Assembly: GCF_947492815.1 (NCBI RefSeq)
Contig: NZ_CANLOB010000009.1
Coordinates: 62,001 to 126,000 of the forward strand
From: an uncultured Dokdonia sp.
Lineage (GTDB): Bacteria; Bacteroidota; Bacteroidia; Flavobacteriales; Flavobacteriaceae
Length of the DNA stretch: 64,000 nt
Direction: 5' to 3'
Part shown: positions 36,501-44,887 of the stretch, in pieces
Layout: every line of letters starts with the position of its first letter
Numbering within the stretch: position 1 is the first letter of the stretch
Notes under the pieces: model-generated
Seen by the model: only the letters and a program-made list of their open reading frames with translations
What the model was told of the DNA's origin: nothing
The model's database searches: none
Position numbers and translations under genes: made by a program

Positions 36501-37512
36501 GGCAGCGGGCGGTGCTTTTTTAATCAAGACCAAGGAAGTTAGTTTTGAAAACAAAGCTAAGGAGGCAGCACAGTCTGCTTTGGTGAGTGGAAATGAATAT
36601 ACAGAATCCTCTACTCGTACATTAGATACTTCTACTTTACCAGAATACATAGTACGCTTACGCGAAATTCCAAACATAGAGGAACAATTTGAGACGTATC
36701 AGCGTATTTCAAGGACGCAGGAATCTCCTTTAGAATTTTATGTAGATGTGGCACAGTATTTTGATGGTATCAATTCTAATATGGCCGATCAGGTAAGAGC
36801 TGATCTAGCATATATCTCAAGAAACAATACCAAGGCATTACGCACTTTGTGTTATATCTATGAAGCTGCTGGAGATTATAAAAAAGCGGCCTTGATTTAT
36901 GAGCGTATTTTAAAGATAGTCCCATCAGAGGCACAATCGTATCGCGATCTAGCATTAGCCTACCAAGAGATTGGGAGGTATAATGAGGCATTAGAGTTAT
37001 ACTACAATATGCTAGGAGAGCAAATTAAGGGTGTTGACTTTAGGGGTTTAGAGAAGACACTACGTAATGAGTTGAGTCATTTATTGGCATTGCATAAAGA
37101 TCAGGTAGACTATGATCGTTTTCCAAACGAGTGGTTACGTACGGATTTTGATATAGACATTCGTATGGTGATCGATTGGTCAGATCGATCGGTACCCTTT
37201 GAGTTTCAGTTTGTAAATCCGGAGAAGAAGTTTTTCAAATGGACCCATGCATTAGAGGAGAACAGAGAACGTCTAGAGGCGGAACAGGCACAGGGCTATC
37301 AGACGGAAGAATTTATCATTGATGATGCACCAAGTGGCGAGTGGTTGATTAATATCCAGTATTTAGGAGATGAGGGAGATTATGTATTGCCACCATTTTT
37401 AAAGTACACGGTATACAGAAACTATGGGACACCACAGGAGACCAAGGAAATCAAGGTGGTAAAACTCTTTAAACAATCAGATAAAGTAACCCTTGGAAAG
37501 GTAATGTTATAG
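33595..37512 (+). CDS. Exported multi-plug protein, paralog 2
   Basis: A 1305-aa relative of the preceding gene with three consecutive [regulatory-like + plug] modules (about 277-490, 512-735 and 764-985), each closed by a GN-box: GLVNGNNYTE, ALVEGNDYEE and ALVSGNEYTE. The N-terminus has a signal peptide (to about 22), a regulatory-like domain and a vWA-like domain with a degraded metal motif (DVSED). The C-terminus has TPR-like helices (from about 1079) and the DUF2135-like domain (from about 1182). The third module and everything after it closely match paralog 4. The architecture implies internal duplication. A palindrome in the vWA codons is read as SRFRESV. Confidence 0.8.
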   Translation: MKVYYTSLFIILTLLCSTITIAQTVFRGTVIDSETKQPISQARVGINNQGIGEITDAKGFFNYRKYHEILSSDSKLVVGASGYESLELDAEKVRTLFNRSSKIELEPSSKKQRVTKVSDLTVFWDVSEDMKGRDVAAEISYVQQYVSAYKELQLRLVVFDYKVRSEELMTIRDGDISRFRESVNALIYNGPSNYDILDIAGADAVILSSNGTPNYGTFQVSQEVPVYVISSQSVAVELDYVRSLATYTQGDYSLLQVSGSTVSDNKVVTPKVTGPTIKGKVTSLGKPLQEVSVVKKGDFTEYLTKADGSFEIPASDGDVLQFRYLGMFPKDVLVSDQKAINVELLPENNVLDEVVITKKIEKIIVGDKEIRGRRISDIPGGVTGALDRYITADDITPNAKTLEYVLRDNFKRVRIVYTPAGVRLLIKNQYPKFYINGGLIRNIDEALAIVDKDIESVIIKDTPNMTSRYGPIIEGFAVIITTKTADLSKKKRANAGLVNGNNYTEEVQGISGGVITGKAQIIGKVTSLGKPIQGATITKIGTFEEYTSTANGSFNAYANDGDQFIVSYLGMYPKSFEVETISSYTIDLVPKNDVLDEVVLEGKGEEKNEVQTAWGKENRDKLGYDVKEIKKEDISLGAPDLVAVLNQKFAGIRANDESTLTVFNSRGESQPDKGRMLIVIDGAMYPPNVERPFISPDRVESISIIKSLAGANRYGLFGRNGVVEITTNISSANATVAETPSALVEGNDYEEEVQSLSDPLLGSSSKVLVRGVVRSPKGFLEDVTITRKGSFDEVYTDSKGTFTIKASIDDVLVISKVGMFTKEVLIESQNIGIIELTPKNDELDEIVVSGGKRVDNTIESNDGRRINKDKLGYAASEIDENDFSAGATTLQQLITGKVSGVSVEGGHFSGSEVVYKIRGGTQSISTEIPPIWIVNGTPYQDPPNFLDVQQIKSITVLKSVSATSRYGTLAAGGAFLIKTKEVSFENKAKEAAQSALVSGNEYTESSTRTLDTSTLPEYIVRLREIPNIEEQFETYQRISRTQESPLEFYVDVAQYFDGINSNMADQVRADLAYISRNNTKALRTLCYIYEAAGDYKKAALIYERILKIVPSEAQSYRDLALAYQEIGRYNEALELYYNMLGEQIKGVDFRGLEKTLRNELSHLLALHKDQVDYDRFPNEWLRTDFDIDIRMVIDWSDRSVPFEFQFVNPEKKFFKWTHALEENRERLEAEQAQGYQTEEFIIDDAPSGEWLINIQYLGDEGDYVLPPFLKYTVYRNYGTPQETKEIKVVKLFKQSDKVTLGKVML

Positions 37513-37540
37513 TTGTATACGCTTTCGCGAAAGCGGACTT

Positions 37541-40504
37541 ATGATGATGAAAAAGATATTTCTATTATGTGCTGTCTTTCTTATAGCTTTTACAAGTGTA
37601 AGGGCTCAGTCTATGCTGAGTTCGCAAGTCATAGATGGTACTACAGGCAAACCTATTCCTTATGTAAATGTAGGTGTCCTAAAACGAGGAATAGGGACTG
37701 TTACTGATGAGAATGGCTTTTTTGAATTTAAATTACCTAAACGATTATCTCCTCAAGATATTTTACAAATATCTATCATCGGTTATACAACTAAAACCTA
37801 TACAGTAAAAGAACTGAGAGATACATCTAAAGATTTTTCTAGGATTAAACTCTATTCAGAACCTATAGGATTAGAAGAGGTTTTTGTAGAAAAATTAGTA
37901 GAAGAAGAAAAAACCATTGGGTACACAAATTATACAAATAAGCATTTTGGTTATTGGAAGGACAAACAAGGTTTAGGAGGCGAAATAGCGACAAGAATTC
38001 GGATTAAGAAACAGAAAACGAAGTTACTTCATCTTAATTTTAAGCTCATTGAAAATAAAACAGATAGTGTTTTACTTCGGGTAAATATATATGATTACAA
38101 AAAGAGATATCCTTCTCAAAACCTAGTAAATTCTCAAATTTATTATACAGTACATAAAGGGGAAAAGAATATTACGATAGATCTTAGTCCTTATAATATT
38201 ATTGTAGATGATGATGTTGTAGTAAGTGTGGAACTTGTAAAAGTGTATGGGGAACAACATGCCATTGCAATTGCTGGGTCAAATACAAGAGTCATTTCGT
38301 TTACAAGGGCTATAAGTCAAGATCGTTGGAAAAGGTATCGAGGAAATGGGATTGCTTTTTCTGTAAGAGTGGGACAATTAAAAAGCAAATTTTTTGATCT
38401 AGACAAAGAACGTCAAGCTCCAGAACGGATTACAATATTTTGGGATGCTTCTCGTGATATGATGAAAAGGGATTTTGAAAAGGAATACGCATTACTGTCT
38501 GCCTACTTGGAACCGTTAGACCATTCAAAGATAGAGTTGGTTGTGTTTAATAGTAGCGTAAGAGATGTGTTGTATTTTGATTTTAAAAAGGGCGTTTCAA
38601 ACCTTTCTTTCAAAGAAACATTAGAAGGTGTATTTTATGATGGTATGGCAAATTATGATCATATAGCACATGTGTCTAATTTTGATCCAGATATCGTTTT
38701 CTTATTTTCTAATGCGACGTCATATATAGGATCTTTTACAACAGGATATGATGCTCCTGTATTTACTGTAAATTCTTCTGGTCAAGTAAATGAAGATAGA
38801 CTTCAGTCGTTATCCTTATATACAGAAGGGCATTATATTAATTTAAATAAAACAGCCATAGATAAAGCATTGTTATATATACATTATGACATAGAAGACT
38901 TTGAGGTTTATGAGCAGCTTGAAGATAAAAATTATTGGATAAAAGGAAATGTAACTTTAGACAGTATACCGCTTCAAGGAGTTTCTGTACGAATAGCCGC
39001 GACCTATATAGAAGAAGTAACTGATACAGATGGAAATTTTAGTATTCATGCAAGTGAAGGAGATGAACTTTTGTTTTCTTATGTTGGAGCGATTACAAAA
39101 GTTGTCACCGTAGAGGATACAACTTCGGAACTACTGGTAAAGATGGAACCAGAAGGAGATCTTCTTAGTGAAGTTGAACTTACTGTGAAATCCAAAAAGA
39201 AGACTGTCAGATCTACAAAACGAAAACGAGTAGCATATGCTGTAGATGAAATCACCAGTACAGATATAGATGACCATTACAATCGTTTGCAGGATGTATT
39301 ATTAGATAAAACATTTGTAAGAAGAGAACGAGGGTTTTTTATTTTTCCTAGAGGGTATAGGTCTCCCGGGATGCCTAAAGGATTTCCATCACTTATGATT
39401 GATGGGCTTATTTTTCAACAAGGGAGAGCACCTTATGTTGATCCTCAAGATATTTCTAGTATTTCGATTGTTAATCCGCGTATGGCAAGTAATAGATTTG
39501 GAAGGATTGCCTCAGGAGGATTAATTGTAATTAGAACTAAAAAATTCCAACAAGGTATTGATGGCGTTCTTGAAGAAGATAAGATAAAGCTACTAAATCA
39601 ATATACAGACAATTTAGCATTTTATGAATCTTCTTTTTCTAACACACTACTTATAGACTCGTTAGTAAAAGAGACTAATTTTCAAAGCGCATATCAGAAT
39701 TATAAAGACAATAGTTTACATATTGCTGATATCAATTACTTTATACAAGCGGCAGAAATTATGTCCAAATGGGATCAGGACATTGCGTATGATATTATTT
39801 CAAATGTGTTGGTATTAGCTCCCAAAAACCCAAAACTATTAAGAATTGTCGCTGGCTATTTTGAACAATTTCAAAAGTATAAAGAAGCAGCATATATTTA
39901 TGAAGAAATAGTAAGGATACGACCTTTACAGGCGCAATCTCATCGTGATCTTGCTATGATTTATGAAGTAAATGGAGTTTATGATAAAGCATTAGATCTG
40001 TATAAAAAAATGCTTGTAAATGATATCAATGGTATTGATTTTAAAATCATGAAACCACTTCTTACAAATGAGTTAAATAGAATGGTAAGCTTGTATGGAG
40101 AAGCACTATTTTCTGAAAACGTATTAAATACTTTTGGTGCTACTAATGGTACTATGGATGGAAGACTTGTGCTTCATTGGTCAGAACCTAAAGCTGCATT
40201 TAAAATAAAATTTGTAAGCCCTGATAAACGATTTTTTAATTGGGATAAAACAACGTCACAAAAATTTAAAAATACCACTACAGAAGGTTTATCTATTGAA
40301 GAGTTTGTGCTAGATGATGCTTTTAAAGGAGAATGGCTCATTAATCTTGAATATTCGGATCTAGCTAGTAATTATTTAATTCCATTATTTATAAAATATA
40401 CGTTTTATAAAGATTATGGATCACTGAATGAAACAAAAGAAGTGAAAATGATCCGACTCTTAAGAGAAAACAAAAAAGTGACGCTTAGTAAGGTTGTTTT
40501 GTAA
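37541..40504 (+). CDS. Exported vWA/TonB-plug/TPR protein, paralog 3
   Basis: A 987-aa protein, the most divergent of the four. The signal peptide ends SVRAQ; the first regulatory-like domain is followed by an extra beta-rich domain (about 105-285: LLHLNFKLIENKTDSVLLRV, NITIDLSPYNI) absent from the other three; then vWA-like (FWDASRDMMKRDF), regulatory-like (ITKV..LLVKMEPEGD), plug (LQDVLLDKTFVRRE; SLMIDGLIFQQG; DPQDISSISIVNP; ASGGLIVIRTKKF), TPR-like and DUF2135-like domains. The gene starts 28 bp after paralog 2, with a CGCTTTCGCGAAAGCG palindrome in the gap, so the two are probably co-transcribed. Confidence 0.8.
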   Translation: MMMKKIFLLCAVFLIAFTSVRAQSMLSSQVIDGTTGKPIPYVNVGVLKRGIGTVTDENGFFEFKLPKRLSPQDILQISIIGYTTKTYTVKELRDTSKDFSRIKLYSEPIGLEEVFVEKLVEEEKTIGYTNYTNKHFGYWKDKQGLGGEIATRIRIKKQKTKLLHLNFKLIENKTDSVLLRVNIYDYKKRYPSQNLVNSQIYYTVHKGEKNITIDLSPYNIIVDDDVVVSVELVKVYGEQHAIAIAGSNTRVISFTRAISQDRWKRYRGNGIAFSVRVGQLKSKFFDLDKERQAPERITIFWDASRDMMKRDFEKEYALLSAYLEPLDHSKIELVVFNSSVRDVLYFDFKKGVSNLSFKETLEGVFYDGMANYDHIAHVSNFDPDIVFLFSNATSYIGSFTTGYDAPVFTVNSSGQVNEDRLQSLSLYTEGHYINLNKTAIDKALLYIHYDIEDFEVYEQLEDKNYWIKGNVTLDSIPLQGVSVRIAATYIEEVTDTDGNFSIHASEGDELLFSYVGAITKVVTVEDTTSELLVKMEPEGDLLSEVELTVKSKKKTVRSTKRKRVAYAVDEITSTDIDDHYNRLQDVLLDKTFVRRERGFFIFPRGYRSPGMPKGFPSLMIDGLIFQQGRAPYVDPQDISSISIVNPRMASNRFGRIASGGLIVIRTKKFQQGIDGVLEEDKIKLLNQYTDNLAFYESSFSNTLLIDSLVKETNFQSAYQNYKDNSLHIADINYFIQAAEIMSKWDQDIAYDIISNVLVLAPKNPKLLRIVAGYFEQFQKYKEAAYIYEEIVRIRPLQAQSHRDLAMIYEVNGVYDKALDLYKKMLVNDINGIDFKIMKPLLTNELNRMVSLYGEALFSENVLNTFGATNGTMDGRLVLHWSEPKAAFKIKFVSPDKRFFNWDKTTSQKFKNTTTEGLSIEEFVLDDAFKGEWLINLEYSDLASNYLIPLFIKYTFYKDYGSLNETKEVKMIRLLRENKKVTLSKVVL

Positions 40505-40859
40505 TAACATAAGTTGATACAATTAATAACGAAATTTCTACAAGCTTAAGAAAACTAAATTTTAAAATCAAGAAAGAGTCTAAGTCCTAATATCTTTTAT
40601 CACGGCTTATAATTTTATTCAAAAAATTGTAACAAAGGGATAAGATGTAGGACTTATTGTTTGTAAAAATAGATAGGTTAACATTCATTAACACTGATTA
40701 ACAATATAACTAAGAGTGAGATTCTACTTTTGTGAAAGTTAAGTTGTTAATTAATTCAAAAAGATTGTAATAAGAGTTATAAAAAAAGGTTAAACCATAT
40801 ACACTACATACAATAAGACTATAATTTCGTATTCAAATATAAAAGAGAGCAGCTATTAT
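40505..40859. other. 355-bp gap upstream of paralog 4
   Basis: AT-rich with no coding potential seen. It contains TACTTTTG at 40725-40732, a match to the -7 box, without a clear -33 partner. If used, paralog 4 would have its own promoter and a leader of about 120 bases. No hairpin of note. Confidence 0.4.
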
Positions 40860-43304
40860 ATGAAAATCAATCAAAAATTAATCATTACATTATTAGTAGT
40901 ATTATATACTACTTTAGTAGGAGCACAAACTGTTTTTAGGGGATCTGTTGTCAATGCAAAAACCAAAGAACCTATTGTAGAAGCCAAAGTTGGTATAAGC
41001 GATCAAGGAGTTGGCGAAATTACAGATACTAAAGGACGTTTTAATTACCGTAGGTACCATGAAATAGTGGGAGACAAAAGTACATTAACTATAAATGCAG
41101 AAGGATATGAAGCTATAGCATTAGATGCGAAAGCGATCCGTTCTTTATTTAATAGATCAAGTACTATAGAGTTAGAGCCTTCTAACAAAAAAGTAAAAGA
41201 CAGAACTATAAAAAAAGTAAAACTCTTTTGGGATGTATCTGAAAATATGCTAGGAAGAGATGTGGATTCTGAATTAGCGTATATTCAGCGCTTTGTAGAT
41301 GTTTATAAAGATTTAAAAATAACATTTATAGCTTTTGGGTATGAGATCCAAAAAGAAGAGATCATTACTGTAAATAATGGTGATTTGTCAGCATTAAGTA
41401 CACTTATAAAATCACTAGAATATGGAGGACCGTCTAATTATGGAACTCTAGATACATCAAAAGCAGACGCTATTATATTTTCCTCTAATGGAGATGCAAG
41501 TTATGGTACATTAAAAGTACAACAAGATATTCCAGTATATTCATTAGTTAGTATTACACAGAAAGATGGAGGTGCATATATGCAAAGACTTGCTCAATAT
41601 ACTTCTGGAGAGTATGTTCCAACTGGGAAAATAAAAAATACACAACCTTCTTCTTCTCAAAACACAAACACTGTTGCTGTAAAAAATGGAATCACAGGAA
41701 CTATTACAGATTTGAAAGGTGTTTTAAGTGATGTTGCTATCAATAAAAAAGGAAGTTTTGATGAAGTATATACAAACGCACAAGGAAAGTTTGTAATAGA
41801 GGCAAAGGAAGGTGATATTCTAGTAATTAATAGAATAGGATACTTCTCTAAAGAAGTTTTGGTAGAGAGTAAAGATATTGGTGTTGTTGAGATTATCTCA
41901 AAAAGTGATGAGTTAAGTGAAATAGTATTAGAAGGAAATAAAAGAGTAGATAATACAATTGAGACTAGTAATGGAAAAGAGAATAGAGATAAATTAGGAT
42001 ATTCAGTGGCACAACTTGATGTAAGCGATTTTGCAGCAGGCGCAACTACCTTACAACAGCTCATTACAGGTAAACTTGCAGGAGTAACTGTAGAAGGAGG
42101 TCTCTATAGTGGAAGTGAGGTAGTATATAAAATAAGAGGAGGAACACAATCTCTTAACGTAAATATTCCACCACTTTGGATTGTTAATGGTGCGCTTTAT
42201 CAAGATGTTCCTAATTTTATAGATGTTCAGCAAATAGTAAGTATTACGGTATTAAAATCTGTAGTAGCAACCTCTCGTTACGGAACACTTGGTGCTGGGG
42301 GTGCTTTTATTATAAAAACAAAAGATCAAGTATTTAATAAAGCAAAAAAGAAAAAAGAAAATACAGCACTTGTAAAAGGGAATGATTATACAGAGACAGC
42401 AGTACAGGCATTAGAAGATATAACGCCAGAATATATTGCACGTATGCGTAAACTTTCCAGCCCTAATGAACAATTTAAACTGTATAAAAAAATATCTAGA
42501 ACACAATCATCACCACTAGAGTTTTATGTAGATGTTGCTAAACATTTTGATGGAGTAGATAAAAACCTAGCAAATAAAGTACGAGAAGATTTAGCATATA
42601 TCTCTAGAAATAACACCAAAGCATTACGAACATTAGCCTATTTATATGAAGTAGGAGGCGATGCAAAAAGAGCAGCACGTATCTATGAACGTATTCTTGA
42701 AATCGCACCTTCAGAGGCACAATCTTATCGTGATCTTGCTTTAATCTATCAAGAAAAAGAGGTAGGGAAGTATAATCAAGCCTTAGAACTATATATTAAT
42801 ATGTTGGGAGAACAAATCAAGGGTGTTAATTTTGACGGTTTGGAAAAACCATTACAAAGTGAATTAAAACATTTGGTTGTATTGCATAAAGATAAAATTG
42901 ACTTTGAAAGATTACCAAATGAGTGGTTAACTACAGATTTTGACCTTGATATTCGTATGGTTATTGAATGGTCTGACCGTACGGTTCCTTTTGAATTTCA
43001 GTTTGTAAATCCAGATAAGAAATTTTTTAAATGGCCACATACATTAGAAGATAGTAAAGAAAGATTTGAACAAGAACAAAAACAAGGTTTCCAGACAGAA
43101 GAGTTTATTATAGATGACGCCCCAAAAGGTGAGTGGTTAATTAATGTTCAATATTTAGGAGATATTGGAGATTATGTATTACCTCCATTCTTAAAATACA
43201 CCGTCTATAGGGATTATGGAACCCCAAATGAGACTAAAGAAGTAAAGGTGGTGAAGTTATTTCAGCAATCTGATAAAGTAACTTTAGGAAAGATTCTTCT
43301 ATAA
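40860..43304 (+). CDS. Exported vWA/TonB-plug/TPR protein, paralog 4
   Basis: An 814-aa protein with the same order of parts as paralog 1: signal peptide (ends TTLVGAQ), regulatory-like, vWA-like with a degraded metal motif (DVSEN), regulatory-like, one plug (TTLQQLITGKLAGVTVEGG; LWIVNGALYQ; IVSITVLKS; RYGTLGAGGAFIIKTK), ALVKGNDYTE, TPR-like and DUF2135-like (IRMVIEWSDRTVPFEFQFVNP). It matches the third module and tail of paralog 2 far better than it matches paralog 1, so it probably shares a recent duplication with it. Function unknown. Confidence 0.8.
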   Translation: MKINQKLIITLLVVLYTTLVGAQTVFRGSVVNAKTKEPIVEAKVGISDQGVGEITDTKGRFNYRRYHEIVGDKSTLTINAEGYEAIALDAKAIRSLFNRSSTIELEPSNKKVKDRTIKKVKLFWDVSENMLGRDVDSELAYIQRFVDVYKDLKITFIAFGYEIQKEEIITVNNGDLSALSTLIKSLEYGGPSNYGTLDTSKADAIIFSSNGDASYGTLKVQQDIPVYSLVSITQKDGGAYMQRLAQYTSGEYVPTGKIKNTQPSSSQNTNTVAVKNGITGTITDLKGVLSDVAINKKGSFDEVYTNAQGKFVIEAKEGDILVINRIGYFSKEVLVESKDIGVVEIISKSDELSEIVLEGNKRVDNTIETSNGKENRDKLGYSVAQLDVSDFAAGATTLQQLITGKLAGVTVEGGLYSGSEVVYKIRGGTQSLNVNIPPLWIVNGALYQDVPNFIDVQQIVSITVLKSVVATSRYGTLGAGGAFIIKTKDQVFNKAKKKKENTALVKGNDYTETAVQALEDITPEYIARMRKLSSPNEQFKLYKKISRTQSSPLEFYVDVAKHFDGVDKNLANKVREDLAYISRNNTKALRTLAYLYEVGGDAKRAARIYERILEIAPSEAQSYRDLALIYQEKEVGKYNQALELYINMLGEQIKGVNFDGLEKPLQSELKHLVVLHKDKIDFERLPNEWLTTDFDLDIRMVIEWSDRTVPFEFQFVNPDKKFFKWPHTLEDSKERFEQEQKQGFQTEEFIIDDAPKGEWLINVQYLGDIGDYVLPPFLKYTVYRDYGTPNETKEVKVVKLFQQSDKVTLGKILL

Positions 43305-43388
43305 TACGCTTTCGCGAAATCGAACTTTTGAGACCTGCCGGCAGGCAGGTTCACGACCATAGGGAGAGTGAAGCGTTAAAGTGTATAC
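43304..43388. repeat. Interspersed element, copy B
   Basis: An 85-bp element from ATACGCTTTCGCGAAAT to GCGTTAAAGTGTATAC, with inverted ends. Compared with copy A it has an extra inner palindrome (CCTGCCGGCAGG) and GAGAG before the right end. It begins at the last base of the paralog 4 stop codon and lies between convergent genes. Confidence 0.75.
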
Positions 43389-44042
43389 TTAAAGCTTTCC
43401 GTCCCACTCAGCATAAAACTGTTTTAAAAACGCCTCCATATATTGGTGGCGTTTTTCTGCAATAGAACGCCCAGTTTTTGTGTTCATTCTATCTTTAAGA
43501 AGAAGAAGCTTTTCATAAAAATGATTAATTGTAGGAGCTGTTGAAGCTTTATATTCCTCTGGTGTCATGTCTAACTGAGGTTCAATAGAAGGGTCATATA
43601 ATTTTCTATTCTTAAATCCACCATAATTAAATGTTCTTGCAATACCAATAGCTCCTAAAGCATCTAGTCTGTCTGCATCTTGTACAACATCTAATTCAGG
43701 AGAAGTAAATATTTGCTCTTTGTTTCCGCCTTTAAAAGAGATGTTTTTTATAATCTGGATCACGTGCTCTATAACAACACTGTCTGTATTTTGACTTAAT
43801 AAAAACTCACTAGCCATTTTAGGTGCTATGGTTTCATCACCATTAAAAAATTTTGAATCTGCAATATCATGAAGTAAAGCCCCTAATGCTACTATAAGAT
43901 CATCTACAGGTTCACCTTTAGCAATTAGAAGAGCATTTTTATATACACGTTCTATATGAAACCAATCGTGACCTCCTTCTGCATTGGCAAGTGTTCTTTT
44001 TACAAACGAAATTGTGTTGTCTATAAGTTGTTGATCTGTCAT
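43389..44042 (-). CDS. HD-domain phosphohydrolase
   Basis: A 217-aa cytoplasmic protein with the HD metal motif: His in GGHDWFHIERV, the HD pair in GALLHDIAD, and a distal Asp in VVQDADRLDALGAIG. This YfkA/YedJ-like family hydrolyses phosphate esters, possibly nucleotides; the substrate is unknown. It is preceded by the membrane protein gene with 20 bp between, so probably co-transcribed. Confidence 0.9.
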   Translation of the reverse strand: MTDQQLIDNTISFVKRTLANAEGGHDWFHIERVYKNALLIAKGEPVDDLIVALGALLHDIADSKFFNGDETIAPKMASEFLLSQNTDSVVIEHVIQIIKNISFKGGNKEQIFTSPELDVVQDADRLDALGAIGIARTFNYGGFKNRKLYDPSIEPQLDMTPEEYKASTAPTINHFYEKLLLLKDRMNTKTGRSIAEKRHQYMEAFLKQFYAEWDGKL

Positions 44043-44062
44043 GTATAATCTTTATATAAATG

Positions 44063-44887
44063 TTACCATTGCCCTGATTTAATCTTTTCAAAATTGGTAA
44101 TAAAGGGATAATTAAAATAACCATTTTTAAGTTCTAGCGTAAGTATGTCACCTTCATTTAAAGTATCCCATACATTTTTTTTTAATTCAAGACGTTCTTC
44201 TTCTCCTTCAATGAGTATAAAGATATAATAAGCATCCTTTTTTCTAGTATTTGAAGATTTAGATACAATTTCCACATCTTTTTTAATAATAGTATCATTT
44301 GCTTTTCTTTCATTTATGTAAGATGCTAATGTTGCAAATAGCATCGCTAGTCCAAGCGAGTATCCAGAAATAATCCCTAAACGACGTCTATTATCATAAA
44401 ATACACTAGGGCGTATTATCTTAATGATAAAAGCAATTAAAAGCCCAAGTACAAAACCTATTCCCGATGCTCTAAAAAATAATTCTAAGCCTTCTATAGT
44501 ATTGTCTAATGGAATGATTCTAAAAATCAAAGAGAAAAGACCTAAACCAAATAATCCAACCCCTATATGTTCAAAAATCTTATCACCAAATGTTGGGTTA
44601 GGTTCTTTTTTATATTTAGTAGGGAAGTAATGAAAGATAATAGCGTCACTTCTTCTTAAAAGGGATATAACTCCATGTGCCATAATGACAAAACCCGCGA
44701 GAGCGACAAACCTAAAGACCGAAGTAGTATAAAGAAAAGGAATGATAATTCCAAGACCTATTGTTATTTGTAGGAGTAATTTGCGAAGGTCGGCAGCAGG
44801 GTTATTCGATTCTTCGAATGTATAATAACTATACTTACGACCTTTGGTTTTTTTCTTGCTTTTATTTTTTTTCTTTTTTTTGCTCAT
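44063..44887 (-). CDS. Membrane protein with Lys-rich N-terminus
   Basis: A 274-aa protein. The first 17 residues are almost all Lys, Ser and Asn (MSKKKKKNKSKKK), followed by four hydrophobic helices (about 38-58, 60-78, 105-125 and 140-160, with one more near 172-190) and a soluble C-terminal domain of about 80 residues with alternating strands. No family recognised. Its ATG overlaps the plsC stop by four bases (ATGA), so it is translationally coupled to plsC and may act at the membrane with it; that role is inference. Confidence 0.75.
   Translation of the reverse strand: MSKKKKKNKSKKKTKGRKYSYYTFEESNNPAADLRKLLLQITIGLGIIIPFLYTTSVFRFVALAGFVIMAHGVISLLRRSDAIIFHYFPTKYKKEPNPTFGDKIFEHIGVGLFGLGLFSLIFRIIPLDNTIEGLELFFRASGIGFVLGLLIAFIIKIIRPSVFYDNRRRLGIISGYSLGLAMLFATLASYINERKANDTIIKKDVEIVSKSSNTRKKDAYYIFILIEGEEERLELKKNVWDTLNEGDILTLELKNGYFNYPFITNFEKIKSGQW

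Noticed and set aside
30980..43304. Calling the four paralogs TonB-dependent receptors
   Set aside because: They contain the plug signature but no barrel strands follow; TPR-like and DUF2135-like segments occupy that region.
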